Part shown: one piece after another, positions 11,250 to 21,084 of the stretch | Layout: every line of letters starts with the position of its first letter | Position numbering within the stretch: the first letter of the stretch is position 1 | DNA from: Pseudodonghicola xiamenensis DSM 18339 | Lineage (GTDB): Bacteria > Pseudomonadota > Alphaproteobacteria > Rhodobacterales > Rhodobacteraceae | Length of the DNA stretch: 64,000 bases | Assembly: GCF_000429365.1 (NCBI RefSeq) | Contig: NZ_AUBS01000006.1 | Location: 112,782 to 176,781 of the forward strand | Reading direction: 5' to 3' | Made by a program: the position numbers and the translations under genes | Notes under the pieces: generated by a model | What the model saw: only the letters and a program-made list of their open reading frames with translations | The model's database searches: none | What the model was told of the DNA's origin: nothing

Positions 11250-11287
11250 ATCAAAAAGAAAGCGGGCGGCCCCGCAGGAGCCGCCCG
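11250..11287 (-). terminator. intrinsic terminator of dnaA
   Basis: On the minus strand, about 55 bases after the dnaA stop, CGGGCGGC and GCCGCCCG form an 8-bp perfect stem with a 9-base loop, followed by CTTTCTTTTTG. This is the best-formed Rho-independent terminator in the replication block. It implies that dnaN has its own promoter. Confidence 0.8.
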
Positions 11288-11340
11288 TCAGATACGATCG
11301 CCCAGCACCACGCAGCACCACGCCGAGCGTGACCGGGATC

Positions 11341-12753
11341 TCAGGCCTCCAGCGCGCGGCGCAGGATTTCCACGTCCTCGGCGATTTGACCGTCGGTGGT
11401 CTTCAGCTCCTCGATCCGGCGCACACCATGCATCACAGTGGTGTGGTCGCGGCCTCCGAAACGACGACCGATTTCCGGCAAGGACCGGCTGGTGAGCTGT
11501 TTGCACAGATACATCGCCACCTGCCGCGGCCGCGCGTAGGAGCGCAGGCGCTTTGGCCCGATGATGTCGCTGAGCCGGATGTTGTAATAATCCGAAACCT
11601 TGCGCTGAATCTCCTCGATGGTGATCTTGCGCTCCGAGGCGCGCAGCACATCGGCCAGACAGTCCTGGGTCAGCTCCATGTCGATCTCGCGCCCGACCAG
11701 CGAGGCAAAGGCGAACAGACGGGTCAGCGCCCCTTCGAGCACGCGCACGTTGGTGCTGATCCGCTGAGCGAGGAATTCCAGCACGCCGTCGGCGATCTTC
11801 AGGTCGGGATAGGAAAGCCGATACTGCTGCACCTTGGTCTGCAAGATGCCCAGCCGCAGTTCGTAATCGGTCGGATGCAGATCAACCACCAGACCGCATT
11901 GCAGCCGCGATTTCACCCGATCTTCCAGATCCTTGATCTCGCCCGGGGCGCGGTCGGCCGAGATGATGATCTGCTTGTTCTGATCCACCAGCGCGTTGAA
12001 GGTGTGAAAGAATTCCTCCTGCGTGGAATCCTTGCCGGCGATGAACTGGACGTCATCCACCATCAGCACGTCGACCGACCGAAACAGATGCTTGAAATCC
12101 ATCATCTTGCGTTCGCGCAGCGCCTGAACGAAGCGGTACATAAACTGTTCCGCCGACAGATAGAGCACATTCAACTCTGGCCGCTTGGCGCGCAGCTCCC
12201 AGGCGATGGCGTGCATCAGGTGGGTCTTACCCAGACCCACGCCACCATAAAGAACCAGCGGATTGAAGGTCACAGGGCCACCTTCACTGACCCGGCGGGC
12301 AGCCGCATGGGCCAGTTCGTTCGGCTTGCCGACGACAAAGGTGTCGAAGGTGAAACGAGCGTCCAGCGGCGCGGCCTGCAGCGCCTCGACCACGTTATCG
12401 GGCTCGGTCTCGGACTGAGTGCCGGGATAATGCACTTCAGCCGCTGCCGGCGCGGTTTCGACCTCGGCCATCGGAGCCGGAGCTGCCACGGCCGCGGGGC
12501 GGGTCACGGCATTGGCCGCAACCCGAAAGGCGAGTCGCTGCACCGAGGCGCCCGACATCGTCAATTCGTAAAGGATCAGGTCAGAAAAGTTCTGATTAAC
12601 GTAATTGCCCATGAAGCTGGTCGGAACATTAAATACCGCAACCCCATCCTGAAGCTCGGCGAATTCCAGCGGCTCGATCCAGGTCTTATAGTTATTCTGA
12701 CCGACCGTTTTCAAAAGCCGTTGTCTTAGTTGTCCCCATTTTTCTTGCGTCAT
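11341..12753 (-). CDS. dnaA: chromosomal replication initiator DnaA
   Basis: A 470-residue AAA+ initiator. In order: N-terminal domain I (MTQEKWGQLRQRLLKTVG), a variable proline/alanine-rich linker (about residues 110-140), Walker A GGVGLGKTH, Walker B VLMVDDVQFIAGK, the arginine-finger region, and the C-terminal DNA-binding domain with GGRDHTTVMHGVRRIEEL. The ATG at 12753 is preferred over one 12 bases upstream because GAGG sits 6 bases before it and MTQ is the usual alphaproteobacterial beginning. A strong terminator follows. Confidence 0.97.
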   Translation of the reverse strand: MTQEKWGQLRQRLLKTVGQNNYKTWIEPLEFAELQDGVAVFNVPTSFMGNYVNQNFSDLILYELTMSGASVQRLAFRVAANAVTRPAAVAAPAPMAEVETAPAAAEVHYPGTQSETEPDNVVEALQAAPLDARFTFDTFVVGKPNELAHAAARRVSEGGPVTFNPLVLYGGVGLGKTHLMHAIAWELRAKRPELNVLYLSAEQFMYRFVQALRERKMMDFKHLFRSVDVLMVDDVQFIAGKDSTQEEFFHTFNALVDQNKQIIISADRAPGEIKDLEDRVKSRLQCGLVVDLHPTDYELRLGILQTKVQQYRLSYPDLKIADGVLEFLAQRISTNVRVLEGALTRLFAFASLVGREIDMELTQDCLADVLRASERKITIEEIQRKVSDYYNIRLSDIIGPKRLRSYARPRQVAMYLCKQLTSRSLPEIGRRFGGRDHTTVMHGVRRIEELKTTDGQIAEDVEILRRALEA

Positions 12754-13024
12754 CCAGCGCCTCATATCCCGTACTTCGGCCTTGCAGCCTGTTCATATCA
12801 TTGACCAGGTTTCCCCGGCAGGATTCACGTCACAGGACATTGATGCACCTGCCGGGCACACGGCAGGCGTCATCCTCCATATGGACGACATTGCAGTACG
12901 TCAGGAATCAGCAAACAAATCACCCGTCTCCGGATGGGACACACCCTACCGTACCGCTATGCACTCATTGTCATGACAGGGCCACGCCACCAGTGCGAAA
13001 CTGATGCACAGCAGGTCCAGAAGC

Positions 13025-13033
13025 TTTGGATAA
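13025..13033 (-). promoter_or_regulatory. DnaA-box-like site
   Basis: On the minus strand this reads TTATCCAAA, one mismatch from TTATCCACA. It lies about 270 bases upstream of the dnaA start, where it could serve replication initiation or dnaA autoregulation. Confidence 0.35.
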
Positions 13034-13245
13034 ATTCCAAAACCCCTCGACGAAATGTCTCGAGTCAGCCCGATGCCCGTCGGTCCGTCACGAAACCAGC
13101 CTGTCCCCCCAAGCGAGTGAATCGCATAGATAGGGATACCAAGTCCCGACCGAGAGCGGCAATGAAACTATGATGTTGACTCTGCCTTTCGCCACAAAGA
13201 ATCTCTCGTCGTTGCGGAAAGCCACAGGGCGCCGGAACAACGCGA

Positions 13246-13273
13246 AAAGGCGCTGCGAAACGCAACGCCTTTA
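13246..13273 (-). terminator. terminator of rpsT
   Basis: On the minus strand, 35 bases after the rpsT stop, AAGGCGTTGCG and CGCAGCGCCTT make an 11-bp stem (one G-U) with a TTT loop, followed by TT. A short but stable intrinsic-type end. Confidence 0.65.
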
Positions 13274-13307
13274 CACAAAACACTTTTAAATTGAATGCTG
13301 CGAGCGC

Positions 13308-13571
13308 TTAGCCCAGAGCCTTCACCCGGGACGACAGGCGGGACATTTTCCGCGATGCGGTGTTCTTGTGGAACACGCCCTTGGTGACGCCGCGCATCAG
13401 CTCGGGCTGAGCCTCACGCAGAGCGGCTTCTGCTGCGCTCTTGTCGCCGGAAGCGATCGCTTCCTCGACCTTGCGCAGGTAGGTGCGGATACGCGAGCGG
13501 CGCGCTTTGTTGACAGCGAAACGGGTCTCGTTCTGACGGGCGCGTTTCTTGGACTGGGGCGTATTAGCCAT
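13308..13571 (-). CDS. rpsT: 30S ribosomal protein S20
   Basis: An 87-residue, very basic protein that begins [15 protein letters not shown] and binds 16S rRNA in the body of the small subunit. It contains [16 protein letters not shown] and the conserved [15 protein letters not shown] block near the C-terminus. Length is standard. AAGG lies a few bases before the ATG. The rpsT-dnaA order is typical of Rhodobacteraceae. Confidence 0.97.
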   Translation of the reverse strand: MANTPQSKKRARQNETRFAVNKARRSRIRTYLRKVEEAIASGDKSAAEAALREAQPELMRGVTKGVFHKNTASRKMSRLSSRVKALG

Positions 13572-13798
13572 GGATTCGGACCTTTTCGGGTTCGGTTACG
13601 TCAATAAGCGCATGGGCCAAACCCGAGCTCCGATCCCGGGCCTCGGCCCTCCGGATAGAGTGATTCTGGCCAGAGCGGGCCTCACACGCATGTATAGCGG
13701 CGCTGAATATTCTCTTTGTCCGCTATTGCCAAGCCCCAAAAAACAGGGGCCCGGCCATCGCAGGAAACAAGCCCTACGGCGTCTTGCACGACAGCCAC

Positions 13799-13816
13799 GC
13801 GCCGGAACCGGCGCGC
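13799..13816 (-). terminator. perfect hairpin after the enoyl-CoA hydratase gene
   Basis: CGCGCCGG and CCGGCGCG, 8 bp with a 2-base spacer, lie 7 bases after the stop codon on the minus strand. A second hairpin (GGGCCCC ... GGGGC) with a run of six T in its loop lies about 65 bases further on. No U-run directly follows the first stem. The rest of 13572-13823 holds no gene that I can support. Confidence 0.45.
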
Positions 13817-13823
13817 CCAGGCT

Positions 13824-14600
13824 TCACTTATCGCGGAACTGCGGCTGACGTTTTTCCAGGAAGGCGCCCATGCCCTCTTTCTGATCTTCGGTGGCAAACA
13901 TCGAATGGAACACCCGGCGCTCGAACAACATGCCTTCGGCCAGGGTGGTTTCGAACGACCGGTTGACCGATTCCTTCGCCGCCAGAACCGAGGGCATCGA
14001 CTTTTCGGAGATCTTCTGCGCCGCGCCCATCGCCTCTTCGATCAGCTTCTTGGCAGGCACCACGCGGCTGACCAGCCCCGAACGCTCCGCTTCTTCGGCG
14101 TCCATGAAACGGCCGGTCAGGTTCATGTCCATCGCCTTGGCCTTGCCCACCGCGCGGGTCAACCGCTGGGTGCCACCCATGCCGGCGATCACACCCAGGT
14201 TAATCTCGGGCTGGCCGAATTTGGCGGTCTCCGCGGCGATGATGAAATCGCAGGCCATCGCCAATTCACAGCCGCCGCCCAGGGCATAGCCCGCCACGGC
14301 GGCAATCACCGGCTTGCGAGTCCCGGCGATCTGGTCGATCGCATCGGCAAAGAGGTTTTCAGTGAAGACGTCGACAAAGCTCTTTTCCGACATCTCCTTG
14401 ATGTCGGCGCCTGCGGCAAAGGCCTTTTCCGACCCGGTGATGATGACGCAACGCACCTTGTCGTTGCCATCCGCATCCGCCAACGCCCGGCAGAGTTCCC
14501 CCAACAATTGGGAGTTCAGCGCGTTCAAAGCCTCGGGGCGGTTCAGCTTGATGAGGGCGACGTGGTCGTCCACTTCGACGTTGATCGTCTCAAAGGCCAT
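13824..14600 (-). CDS. enoyl-CoA hydratase (crotonase family)
   Basis: A 258-residue short-chain enoyl-CoA hydratase that adds water to trans-2-enoyl-CoA in beta-oxidation or related pathways. Crotonase hallmarks are the oxyanion-hole region [13 protein letters not shown] (about residue 60), [15 protein letters not shown] (about 103) and the catalytic Glu region [20 protein letters not shown] (about 132). Length is typical of the mitochondrial-like ECH group. ATG 14600 is preferred over 14606 because GAGAG lies 9 bases before it. A thiolase gene is 4 kb away, so both may serve acyl-CoA turnover. Confidence 0.9.
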   Translation of the reverse strand: MAFETINVEVDDHVALIKLNRPEALNALNSQLLGELCRALADADGNDKVRCVIITGSEKAFAAGADIKEMSEKSFVDVFTENLFADAIDQIAGTRKPVIAAVAGYALGGGCELAMACDFIIAAETAKFGQPEINLGVIAGMGGTQRLTRAVGKAKAMDMNLTGRFMDAEEAERSGLVSRVVPAKKLIEEAMGAAQKISEKSMPSVLAAKESVNRSFETTLAEGMLFERRVFHSMFATEDQKEGMGAFLEKRQPQFRDK

Positions 14601-14665
14601 GTGCATTTGCTCTCGATTGTTCCCGTTCGCTGAGATTCCTTACCACGCAAGCGCCGTGGTTCAAG

Positions 14666-15517
14666 TTATCTTTGGCAGGAGGGGCAATAGAACGTCGATC
14701 GCCCCGACTGCACCTTGCGGTTGATCGTGTCATTGCATCCCGGGGTGTGGCAGGGTTCGCCCTCGCGCCCGTAGACATCAAAAGAGTGCTGGAAATATCC
14801 AAGCTCTCCATCGGCTTGGCGGAAATCCTTCAGAGACGAGCCGCCGGCAGCGATGGCCCGCTCCAGCACATCGCGAATCGCCGGAACCAGGCTTGCGACC
14901 CGGGCCGCGGAAATCTGCCCGGCCTTGCGCAGGGGCGAGATGCCGCAACGGAACAGCGCCTCGCAGACATAGATATTGCCAAGCCCGGCGACGATTCCCT
15001 GATCCAGCAGCGCCGATTTGACCGGCGTGTTCTTGCCCCGGAAGGCCGCGATCAGATAGGCCTCGTCGAATTCGTTGCCCAGGGGTTCGGGGCCCAGGAC
15101 CGACAGCAGCTTGTGCTGATCGGCCGTTGCCGTCTGCATCAGATCCATCGCCCCGAAGCGGCGCGGATCGTTGAAGGTGATGCGGGCGCCACTTTCCATG
15201 TGAAAGACCACGTGATCGTGTTTCTGCACCGCCGGGTGATCATGCACGAACCGCCCCAGCGGATCGCCCGATACCGTCATCCGCCCCGACATGCCCAGAT
15301 GCACCAGCAGCGTCTCGCCCGAGTCCAGATCACCCAACAGGTATTTCGACCGCCGCCGCAGTTGCAGAATACGCCGCCCCGTCAGCCGTTCCGCCATCCG
15401 CTCGGGGAAGGGCCAACGCAAATCCGGGCGATTCACCTCGACTTTCGCCATCACCTGCCCCTCCATCACCGGGGCCAGACCGCGACGAACCGTCTCGACT
15501 TCAGGTAATTCCGGCAT
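14666..15517 (-). CDS. mutM: formamidopyrimidine-DNA glycosylase
   Basis: A 283-residue bifunctional glycosylase/AP lyase that removes 8-oxoguanine and formamidopyrimidines. The catalytic N-terminus PELPEVE follows the initiator Met. RRRSKYLL carries the conserved lysine near residue 57, [10 protein letters not shown] is in mid-protein, and the C-terminal zinc finger is CHTPGC ... CPSCQ. The frame extends far upstream, but that is an antisense shadow of ubiE. The ATG at 15517 has AGGAG at good spacing and gives the obligatory Pro1. It is divergent from ubiE with an 87-base gap that must contain both promoters. Confidence 0.96.
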   Translation of the reverse strand: MPELPEVETVRRGLAPVMEGQVMAKVEVNRPDLRWPFPERMAERLTGRRILQLRRRSKYLLGDLDSGETLLVHLGMSGRMTVSGDPLGRFVHDHPAVQKHDHVVFHMESGARITFNDPRRFGAMDLMQTATADQHKLLSVLGPEPLGNEFDEAYLIAAFRGKNTPVKSALLDQGIVAGLGNIYVCEALFRCGISPLRKAGQISAARVASLVPAIRDVLERAIAAGGSSLKDFRQADGELGYFQHSFDVYGREGEPCHTPGCNDTINRKVQSGRSTFYCPSCQR

Positions 15518-15604
15518 TCTGTCGCTCCTGATCCACCGGGCCGCATTGTGCCTGCCCGCGCGCGCCTTATAACAAGGGCGGATCGCAAGGAACGGCAAGA
15601 CCCC

Positions 15605-16357
15605 ATGGCAGACCAGACGGACAAGACAACCCACTTCGGATTTCAGACCGTGCCCGAGGCCGAAAAGGCCGGACGCGTGCAGGGCGTGTTCAACTCGGTC
15701 GCGTCGAAATACGACATCATGAACGATGTGATGAGCGTCGGCATCCACCGGGTCTGGAAGGACGCGATGATGGATTGGCTGGCGCCGCGCCCCGGTCAGC
15801 GTCTGCTGGACGTGGCAGGCGGCACCGGCGACATCTCGTTCCGCTTCCTGCACCGCGCGGGCCATGGCCATGCCACCGTGCTCGACCTGACCGAACCCAT
15901 GCTGATCGAGGGCCGCAAGCGGGCCGAGGCCTCGCAAATGGCCGACAGCCTCGATTGGGTGGTGGGCGACGCCATGGCACTGCCCTTCGCCGACAATACC
16001 TTCGACGTCTACACGATCAGTTTCGGCATCCGGAACGTGACCCGGCCGCAGGATGCCCTGGCCGAGGCTTACCGCGTTCTCAAGCCCGGCGGCCGGCTGA
16101 TGGTGCTGGAGTTCAGCCAGCTCCCCAACCCGGGGCTGCAAAAGCTCTATGACCTCTACAGTTTCAACGTCATCCCGCGGATGGGGAAACTGATCGCCAA
16201 TGATTACGACAGCTATCAGTATCTGGTCGAATCGATCCGCAAGTTCCCCGATCAGGACACCTTCCTGTCGATGATCCGCACCGCTGGCTTCGACAATGCA
16301 AAATACCGCAACCTGTCGATGGGCATCGCTGCACTGCATTCGGGCTGGAAACTGTGA
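15605..16357 (+). CDS. ubiE: ubiquinone/menaquinone biosynthesis C-methyltransferase
   Basis: A 250-residue SAM-dependent methyltransferase of ubiquinone (and, where present, menaquinone) synthesis. Motif [14 protein letters not shown] lies near residue 68, followed by [24 protein letters not shown] and [24 protein letters not shown], all highly conserved in UbiE. ATG 15605 follows AAGGAACGGCAAGACCCC and starts just after the divergent promoter gap. The stop codon overlaps the GTG start of ubiB. Confidence 0.96.
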   Translation: MADQTDKTTHFGFQTVPEAEKAGRVQGVFNSVASKYDIMNDVMSVGIHRVWKDAMMDWLAPRPGQRLLDVAGGTGDISFRFLHRAGHGHATVLDLTEPMLIEGRKRAEASQMADSLDWVVGDAMALPFADNTFDVYTISFGIRNVTRPQDALAEAYRVLKPGGRLMVLEFSQLPNPGLQKLYDLYSFNVIPRMGKLIANDYDSYQYLVESIRKFPDQDTFLSMIRTAGFDNAKYRNLSMGIAALHSGWKL

Positions 16358-17889
16358 GGGGCCCGCATAACATCTGGCGCCTGATCCGCACCGGCGCCAC
16401 GCTGGAGCGAACCGGCGCCATGGGCGTGGTGCTCGATGCCTTCGAGGCGCCGCGCGCCCTGCGGGTCGTCGCCCACGCCCTCGGCAAGCCCTTCATGTGG
16501 CTGGGCTACAAGGGCGATCCCGAAATGCCGCCCGCCACCCGCGCACTGACTGCGCTGGGACCGGCCTATATCAAGTTTGGCCAAGTGCTCTCGACCCGCC
16601 CCGATGTGGTCGGCGGCGATCTGGCCCAGCAGCTCCGGGTGCTGCAGGATCAGCTCCCCCCCTTCCCCCGCGCCGTCGCCAAGGCCGAGATCGAGAAAGA
16701 ACTGGGTGTTTCGGTCGATCAGGTGTTCTCGGAGTTCTCCGAACCGATCGCAGCGGCCTCGATTGCCCAGGTGCACCGCGCCCGACTGGCCGAGACCGGC
16801 CAGGACGTCGCCGTCAAGGTGCTGCGTCCGGGCATCGAACGCGCCTTCCGCCGCGATGTCGACGCCTTCTATTTCGCCGCCCGGATTGTCGAACTCTTTG
16901 CCCCGGGCGCCCGGCGCCTCAGGCCGATGGATGTGATCACCCATTTCGACGGCGTGGTTCGCGGCGAACTGGACCTGCGACTGGAAAGCGCCTCGGCCTC
17001 GGAATTCGCCGCCAATACGGCCGATGACCCGGGGTTTCGCGTGCCCGCGATCCAATGGGGGCTTTCGGCCCGGCGGGTGATGACATTGGGCTGGGCCGAC
17101 GGCATCGCGCTCGGGGATAACGATGCGCTGGACGCCGCCGGACTGGACCGCGCCATGCTGGGCGAACGGGTGCTGACGCTGTTCCTCAGCCACGCTCTGC
17201 GCGACGGCTTCTTCCACGCTGACATGCATCAGGGCAATCTCAAGGTCTGCCGCGACGGCGATATCATCGCCTATGACTTCGGCATCATGGGCCATATCGA
17301 CGAATACACCCGCCGGGTCTATGCCGAGATCCTCTATGGCTTCATCCGCCGCGATTACAAACGCGTGGCTGAAGTGCATTTCGAGGCAGGCTATGTTCCC
17401 GCCGATCGCGATGTCGATGAATTCGCCCGCGCGCTGCGCGCCGTAGGCGAACCGATCTTCGGCATGGACGCCACCCATATCTCGATGGGCCGGCTGCTCT
17501 CCTATCTCTTCGAGGTGACCGAACGCTTCGGGATGGAGACACGGACCGAACTGATCCTGCTGCAACGCACCATGGTGGTGGTCGAAGGGGTGTCACGCTC
17601 GCTCAATCCCCACATCAACATCTGGGAAGTCGCCAAGCCGGTGGTCGAGGATTACATCAAGCAATCCATCGGCCCGCGTGCGGTACTGAATGATCTGGTC
17701 AAGACCGCCAAGGTCATGGGCCGCTTCGGCCCGCGTCTGCCCGGCCTGGTGGAGGCGGCGCTGATCGCCCAGACCCACCCGGCCCCCACCCCCGCCAAGA
17801 CGCGCTGGGGCACGATCCTTGCCGCCGGGTTCGCCGGCCTCGCCCTTGGCGCGGCACTGGCCTCGGCGCTGACCCTGATCCTCGACTGA
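16354..17889 (+). CDS. ubiB: UbiB/ABC1-family atypical kinase of ubiquinone biosynthesis
   Basis: A 511-residue ADCK/UbiB protein required for ubiquinone accumulation. Family hallmarks are the KxGQ region [13 protein letters not shown] (about residue 72), the Ala-rich loop AAASIAQVH, the nucleotide-binding lysine VAVKVLRPG, catalytic-loop HADMHQGNL and the metal-site YDFGIMG. Two C-terminal hydrophobic segments (about residues 488-510) anchor it in the inner membrane. It starts with GTG overlapping the ubiE stop by 4 bases, so the two are coupled. It ends one base before the convergent LysE gene. Confidence 0.95.
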   Translation: MRGPHNIWRLIRTGATLERTGAMGVVLDAFEAPRALRVVAHALGKPFMWLGYKGDPEMPPATRALTALGPAYIKFGQVLSTRPDVVGGDLAQQLRVLQDQLPPFPRAVAKAEIEKELGVSVDQVFSEFSEPIAAASIAQVHRARLAETGQDVAVKVLRPGIERAFRRDVDAFYFAARIVELFAPGARRLRPMDVITHFDGVVRGELDLRLESASASEFAANTADDPGFRVPAIQWGLSARRVMTLGWADGIALGDNDALDAAGLDRAMLGERVLTLFLSHALRDGFFHADMHQGNLKVCRDGDIIAYDFGIMGHIDEYTRRVYAEILYGFIRRDYKRVAEVHFEAGYVPADRDVDEFARALRAVGEPIFGMDATHISMGRLLSYLFEVTERFGMETRTELILLQRTMVVVEGVSRSLNPHINIWEVAKPVVEDYIKQSIGPRAVLNDLVKTAKVMGRFGPRLPGLVEAALIAQTHPAPTPAKTRWGTILAAGFAGLALGAALASALTLILD

Positions 17890-18531
17890 TCAGGCCCGGC
17901 GCAGGGCGGCCAAGGCTGCCTGCCCCAAAATAAGTGCCCCGGCGCCACCGATCACTGCGGCGGCGCCGCAATTCAGCCGCCGCAGCGCAGCGGGTCGCCC
18001 CAGCAACCGGCGCGCCCGCCCGGCCAGAAGCGCATAGGGCAAGAGGACCGCATAGAGGATCACCAGCGTCAGCGCCGCCAACCCGGCCCATTCGCCAACC
18101 CCCACCTTGCTCAGATCCATCGCCGTGGGCAACAACGCCAGATAGAACACGATCGTCTTGGGGTTGCCCAGTGTCACCGTGAACCCGGCCAGAAAGGCCC
18201 GCCCTCCGCGGCGTGCCCGCAGCGCGTGCACCTCGGTCAGCCCGCCGCGGCTGGTCCAGAAGACCCAAGCGATATAAAGCAGATAAGCACCGCCCAGCAG
18301 CTTCACCAGCAAAAAGGCCCCGGCAAAGACCTGCGCCACCGCCGCCAGCCCGGCAACCGCGACAGTCAGATAGACCAAATCCCCCAACGCGATGCCCGAC
18401 AGGAAAAACACCGCGGTCCGCGTGCCGCTCCCCAGCGCCTGCCCCACCAGCGCCGCGATTCCGGGGCCCGGAATCACAGCAGCAATCGACAAGGCCGCTG
18501 CATAGGCCAGAAAGGGGGCTATCATGTCCAT
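17890..18531 (-). CDS. LysE/RhtB family amino-acid exporter
   Basis: A 213-residue membrane protein with about six hydrophobic segments, AAVIPGPGIAALVG near residue 20 and VTLGNPKTIVFYLALLP near residue 130. These are the same two family signatures as the exporter at 7.7-8.4 kb, but the sequence is otherwise different, so it is not a recent duplicate. Substrate unknown. It is convergent with ubiB with no gap, so the two 3' ends may overlap as RNAs. A strong terminator for the upstream thiolase precedes it, so it should have its own promoter in the 18532-18580 leader. Confidence 0.88.
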   Translation of the reverse strand: MDMIAPFLAYAAALSIAAVIPGPGIAALVGQALGSGTRTAVFFLSGIALGDLVYLTVAVAGLAAVAQVFAGAFLLVKLLGGAYLLYIAWVFWTSRGGLTEVHALRARRGGRAFLAGFTVTLGNPKTIVFYLALLPTAMDLSKVGVGEWAGLAALTLVILYAVLLPYALLAGRARRLLGRPAALRRLNCGAAAVIGGAGALILGQAALAALRRA

Positions 18532-18580
18532 GATACGTGACTCCTTTGCTGCGCACCCGGGCCGGCGCGCCTATCTGCAC

Positions 18581-18609
18581 AAAAAAAGGGGGCGCATCTT
18601 TTGCGCCCC
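18581..18609 (-). terminator. strong intrinsic terminator between thiolase and LysE genes
   Basis: On the minus strand GGGGCGCA and TGCGCCCC pair around an AAAGA loop, followed by C and seven T. This is a textbook Rho-independent terminator, about 110 bases after the thiolase stop. Confidence 0.85.
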
Positions 18610-18623
18610 TGGCCTTTTCCCGG

Positions 18624-18710
18624 TCTTTTTCTGGCTGAAAATATCCTCGGGGGGCCGAGGGCGAAGCCCCTGCCCGGCACGGGCAAGCGGGGGGCAGACA
18701 GCCCCCCGCG
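18624..18710 (-). repeat. 3'-end hairpin/TATTT element, copy 3 (after thiolase)
   Basis: On the minus strand, directly after the thiolase stop, there are GC hairpins (GGGGGGC-TGTCT-GCCCCCC among others), then GAGGATATTTTCAGCCAGAAAAAGA. The element is followed by the intrinsic terminator, so the 3' end here is bipartite. Confidence 0.6.
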
Positions 18711-18716
18711 CCGACC

Positions 18717-19892
18717 TCAGATCATCTCGATCGCCAGCGCGATGCCCTGACCGCCGCCGATGCACATGGTGATCAGCGCCTTCGACCCGCCGGTCCGCTC
18801 CAGCGCATAGATCGACTTCACCGTCAGGATCGCACCGGTGGCGCCGACCGGGTGACCCAGCGCGATGGCACCACCATAGGGGTTCACCTTGGCCGGGTCG
18901 AAGCCCAGCTCACTGCTGACCGCCAGCGCCTGGGCGGCAAAGGCCTCGTTCGATTCGATCAGGTCGAAATCGGCGACGCTCAGACCGGTCTTCTTCAGCA
19001 GCTTCTGAACCGCCGGGATCGGCCCCACGCCCATCACCTCAGGGCGCACACCGGCCACGGCATAGCCCAGCACCCGCGCCTTGGGCTTCAGCCCGGCGCG
19101 ATGGGCGGCATCGCCGGTGGCCAGCACCACGGCGGCCGCACCGTCATTGATGCCCGAGGCATTGCCGGCAGTCACGGTGCCGTCCTTCTTGAACACGGTC
19201 TTCAGCCCGGCCAGCGCCTCGGCACTGGTCTGCTTGGGATGCTCATCGACCTTGAAGTCGACCATGTCGCGCTTGACCTTCACCGGGACCGGCACGATCT
19301 CCTTCTCGAAATACCCGGCCGCGATGGCAGCCGCCGCACGCTTCTGGCTTTCCAGCGCGAAGGCGTCCTGCGCCTCGCGGGTGATGCCATGCTCCTCGGC
19401 GACATTCTCGGCGGTCACGCCCATATGGCCGGTGCCGAAGGGGCAGCTCAGCGCACCCAGCATCATGTCCAGCGCCTTGACGTCGCCCATCTTGGCGCCC
19501 CAACGCGCCTGCGGCAGGATGTAGGGCGACCGCGACATCGATTCAGCGCCACCGGCCAGGGCGAAATCCGCATCCCCCAGCATCAGCGATTGCACCGCCG
19601 AGACGATCGCCTGCGCGCCCGAGCCGCACAGCCGGTTGACATTCATCGCCGGCGTCCCGTTCGGCACACCCGCCTGCAACGACGCCACGCGCGAGATATA
19701 CATGTCGCGCGGTTCGGTGTTGATGACATGGCCAAAGACCACATTACCGATCTGCGCCGGTTCAACCCCGGCCCGCTCCATCGCCGCTTTCGATGCGATG
19801 GTGGCGGTGTCGATCGGGGCGACGCCCGCAAGCGACCCACCGAAGGTGCCAATGGCGGTTCGCGCGCCGTCCAGAATTACGATCTCGGTCAT
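18717..19892 (-). CDS. acetyl-CoA C-acetyltransferase / 3-ketoacyl-CoA thiolase
   Basis: A 391-residue thiolase. The nucleophilic cysteine lies in NVNRLCGSGAQAI (about Cys90), and the C-terminal active-site blocks are ESNEAFAAQA, GGAIALGHPVGATGA and CIGGGQGIA (second Cys). It condenses two acyl-CoA units or cleaves 3-ketoacyl-CoA. The NRLCGSG form resembles BktB/beta-ketothiolases as well as biosynthetic PhaA, so a role in PHB or branched acyl-CoA metabolism is possible but not settled. No phaB or phaC is beside it. The start ATG follows GGAGACATTCAGTC. Confidence 0.9.
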   Translation of the reverse strand: MTEIVILDGARTAIGTFGGSLAGVAPIDTATIASKAAMERAGVEPAQIGNVVFGHVINTEPRDMYISRVASLQAGVPNGTPAMNVNRLCGSGAQAIVSAVQSLMLGDADFALAGGAESMSRSPYILPQARWGAKMGDVKALDMMLGALSCPFGTGHMGVTAENVAEEHGITREAQDAFALESQKRAAAAIAAGYFEKEIVPVPVKVKRDMVDFKVDEHPKQTSAEALAGLKTVFKKDGTVTAGNASGINDGAAAVVLATGDAAHRAGLKPKARVLGYAVAGVRPEVMGVGPIPAVQKLLKKTGLSVADFDLIESNEAFAAQALAVSSELGFDPAKVNPYGGAIALGHPVGATGAILTVKSIYALERTGGSKALITMCIGGGQGIALAIEMI

Positions 19893-20059
19893 GACTGAAT
19901 GTCTCCTCGTCCAGATTCGAGCGCATTATGGAGAGGCGAATCGGGAATGTCTGCCCATTACGTTGTGGCAAATTGGCCATGGATCACGACCCCTGCGCCG
20001 GCACCGCTGGCCCGCCTCGGGATGCGGCACAATTTTCGGCACTCCGGCCCGGATCGCTG

Positions 20060-20078
20060 CGACAACTCAACTTTGTCG
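20060..20078. promoter_or_regulatory. inverted repeat in the thiolase/agmatinase divergent intergenic region
   Basis: CGACAA and TTGTCG are separated by 7 bases, about 55 bases before the agmatinase-family start. Size and place fit a dimeric repressor operator, but no regulator is adjacent. The whole 238-base gap must hold two divergent promoters. Confidence 0.3.
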
Positions 20079-20130
20079 TTTCTCCATCCGCCCGCTTTCC
20101 GCCATGCTGACCTCGAATGGAGGCTCGCTC

Positions 20131-21084
20131 ATGACCAGAACACTCAATCAGCCGCTTGGCGGCGACACCATGCCCCGCACCGGCGGTCCCGGCACGATGA
20201 TGCGCCTGCCGGCGGCGGAAAGCGCCGCCGGGCTTGACGCCTGCTTCCTGGGGATTCCGATGGATATCGGCACCTCGAACCGCCCGGGCACGCGCCTTGG
20301 TCCGCGCCAGATCCGGGACGAAAGCCGGATGATCCGCCCCTACAACATGGCAACCGGCGCCGCGCCCTTTGACCACCTTCAGGTGGCCGACATCGGCGAT
20401 GTGCCGATCAACCTCTATGATCTGAAGAAATCGGTCGAGATCATCGCACAGCATTATCGCGAGGTGCTGAGCCATGATGCGATCCCGCTGACGCTGGGCG
20501 GCGATCATACGCTGACCTGGCCGATCCTGCGGGCGATGGCGGCAAAGCACGGGCCGGTGGCGCTGATCCACGTGGATGCGCATTCCGACACCAATGACAC
20601 CATGTTCGGCGAAAAGGTCGCCCACGGCTGCCCGTTCCGCCGCGCTTGGGAGGAAGGCTGCCTGATCAACGACAAGGTGTTCCAGATCGGTCTGCGTGGC
20701 AGCGGCTATAGCCGCGAGGAATTCGACTGGGGCCGCAAGCAGGGCTGGAGCTGCATCCAGGCCGAAGAGTGCTGGCATAAATCTCTGACCCCGCTGATGG
20801 CCGAAATCCGTGAAAAGATCGGCAATGCGCCGGTCTACCTCAGCTATGATATCGACAGTCTCGATCCCGCCTTTGCACCAGGGACCGGCACGGTCGAGGT
20901 TGGCGGACTGACCACCATGCAAGGGCTGGAGATCATTCGCGGCACCGCCGGGCTCAATCTGGTCGGCGGTGATCTGGTCGAGGTGTCGCCGCCCTACGAT
21001 CCCACCGGCAACACCGCAGTGATCGCGGCGAATTTCCTGTTCGAAATGCTCTGCGCCCTGCCCGGCGTGTCACGGCTTCGCTGA
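20131..21084 (+). CDS. speB: agmatinase / guanidinobutyrase (ureohydrolase family)
   Basis: A 317-residue binuclear manganese ureohydrolase. The metal ligands lie in LGGDHTLTW (about residue 123), HVDAHSDTND (about 149) and SYDIDSLDPAFAPGTGT (about 233). These proteins release urea from agmatine, giving putrescine, or from 4-guanidinobutyrate, giving GABA; sequence alone does not decide which. The ATG at 20131 is chosen over upstream in-frame codons because GGAG precedes it at 9 bases and family similarity begins just after. If it makes putrescine, it would feed the polyamine locus at 43.8-51.5 kb. Confidence 0.9.
   Translation: MTRTLNQPLGGDTMPRTGGPGTMMRLPAAESAAGLDACFLGIPMDIGTSNRPGTRLGPRQIRDESRMIRPYNMATGAAPFDHLQVADIGDVPINLYDLKKSVEIIAQHYREVLSHDAIPLTLGGDHTLTWPILRAMAAKHGPVALIHVDAHSDTNDTMFGEKVAHGCPFRRAWEEGCLINDKVFQIGLRGSGYSREEFDWGRKQGWSCIQAEECWHKSLTPLMAEIREKIGNAPVYLSYDIDSLDPAFAPGTGTVEVGGLTTMQGLEIIRGTAGLNLVGGDLVEVSPPYDPTGNTAVIAANFLFEMLCALPGVSRLR

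Larger units (their letters stand above)
12766..13307. other. 540-base non-coding gap between dnaA and rpsT; weak candidate origin region
   Basis: No convincing gene is present. It lies directly upstream of dnaA, a common place for oriC, and is less GC-rich than its surroundings. One 8-of-9 DnaA-box match (13025-13033) and one weaker 7-of-9 match (13002-13010, TGATGCACA) are visible, but no array of good boxes and no clear AT-rich unwinding element. In Rhodobacteraceae the origin can lie away from dnaA, so this is only a candidate. The dnaA promoter must also lie here; no clear -35/-10 pair was found. Confidence 0.3.

Noticed and set aside
12782..12976. 64-codon frame upstream of dnaA
   Set aside because: No ribosome-binding site and no family features; lies in the probable regulatory/origin gap.
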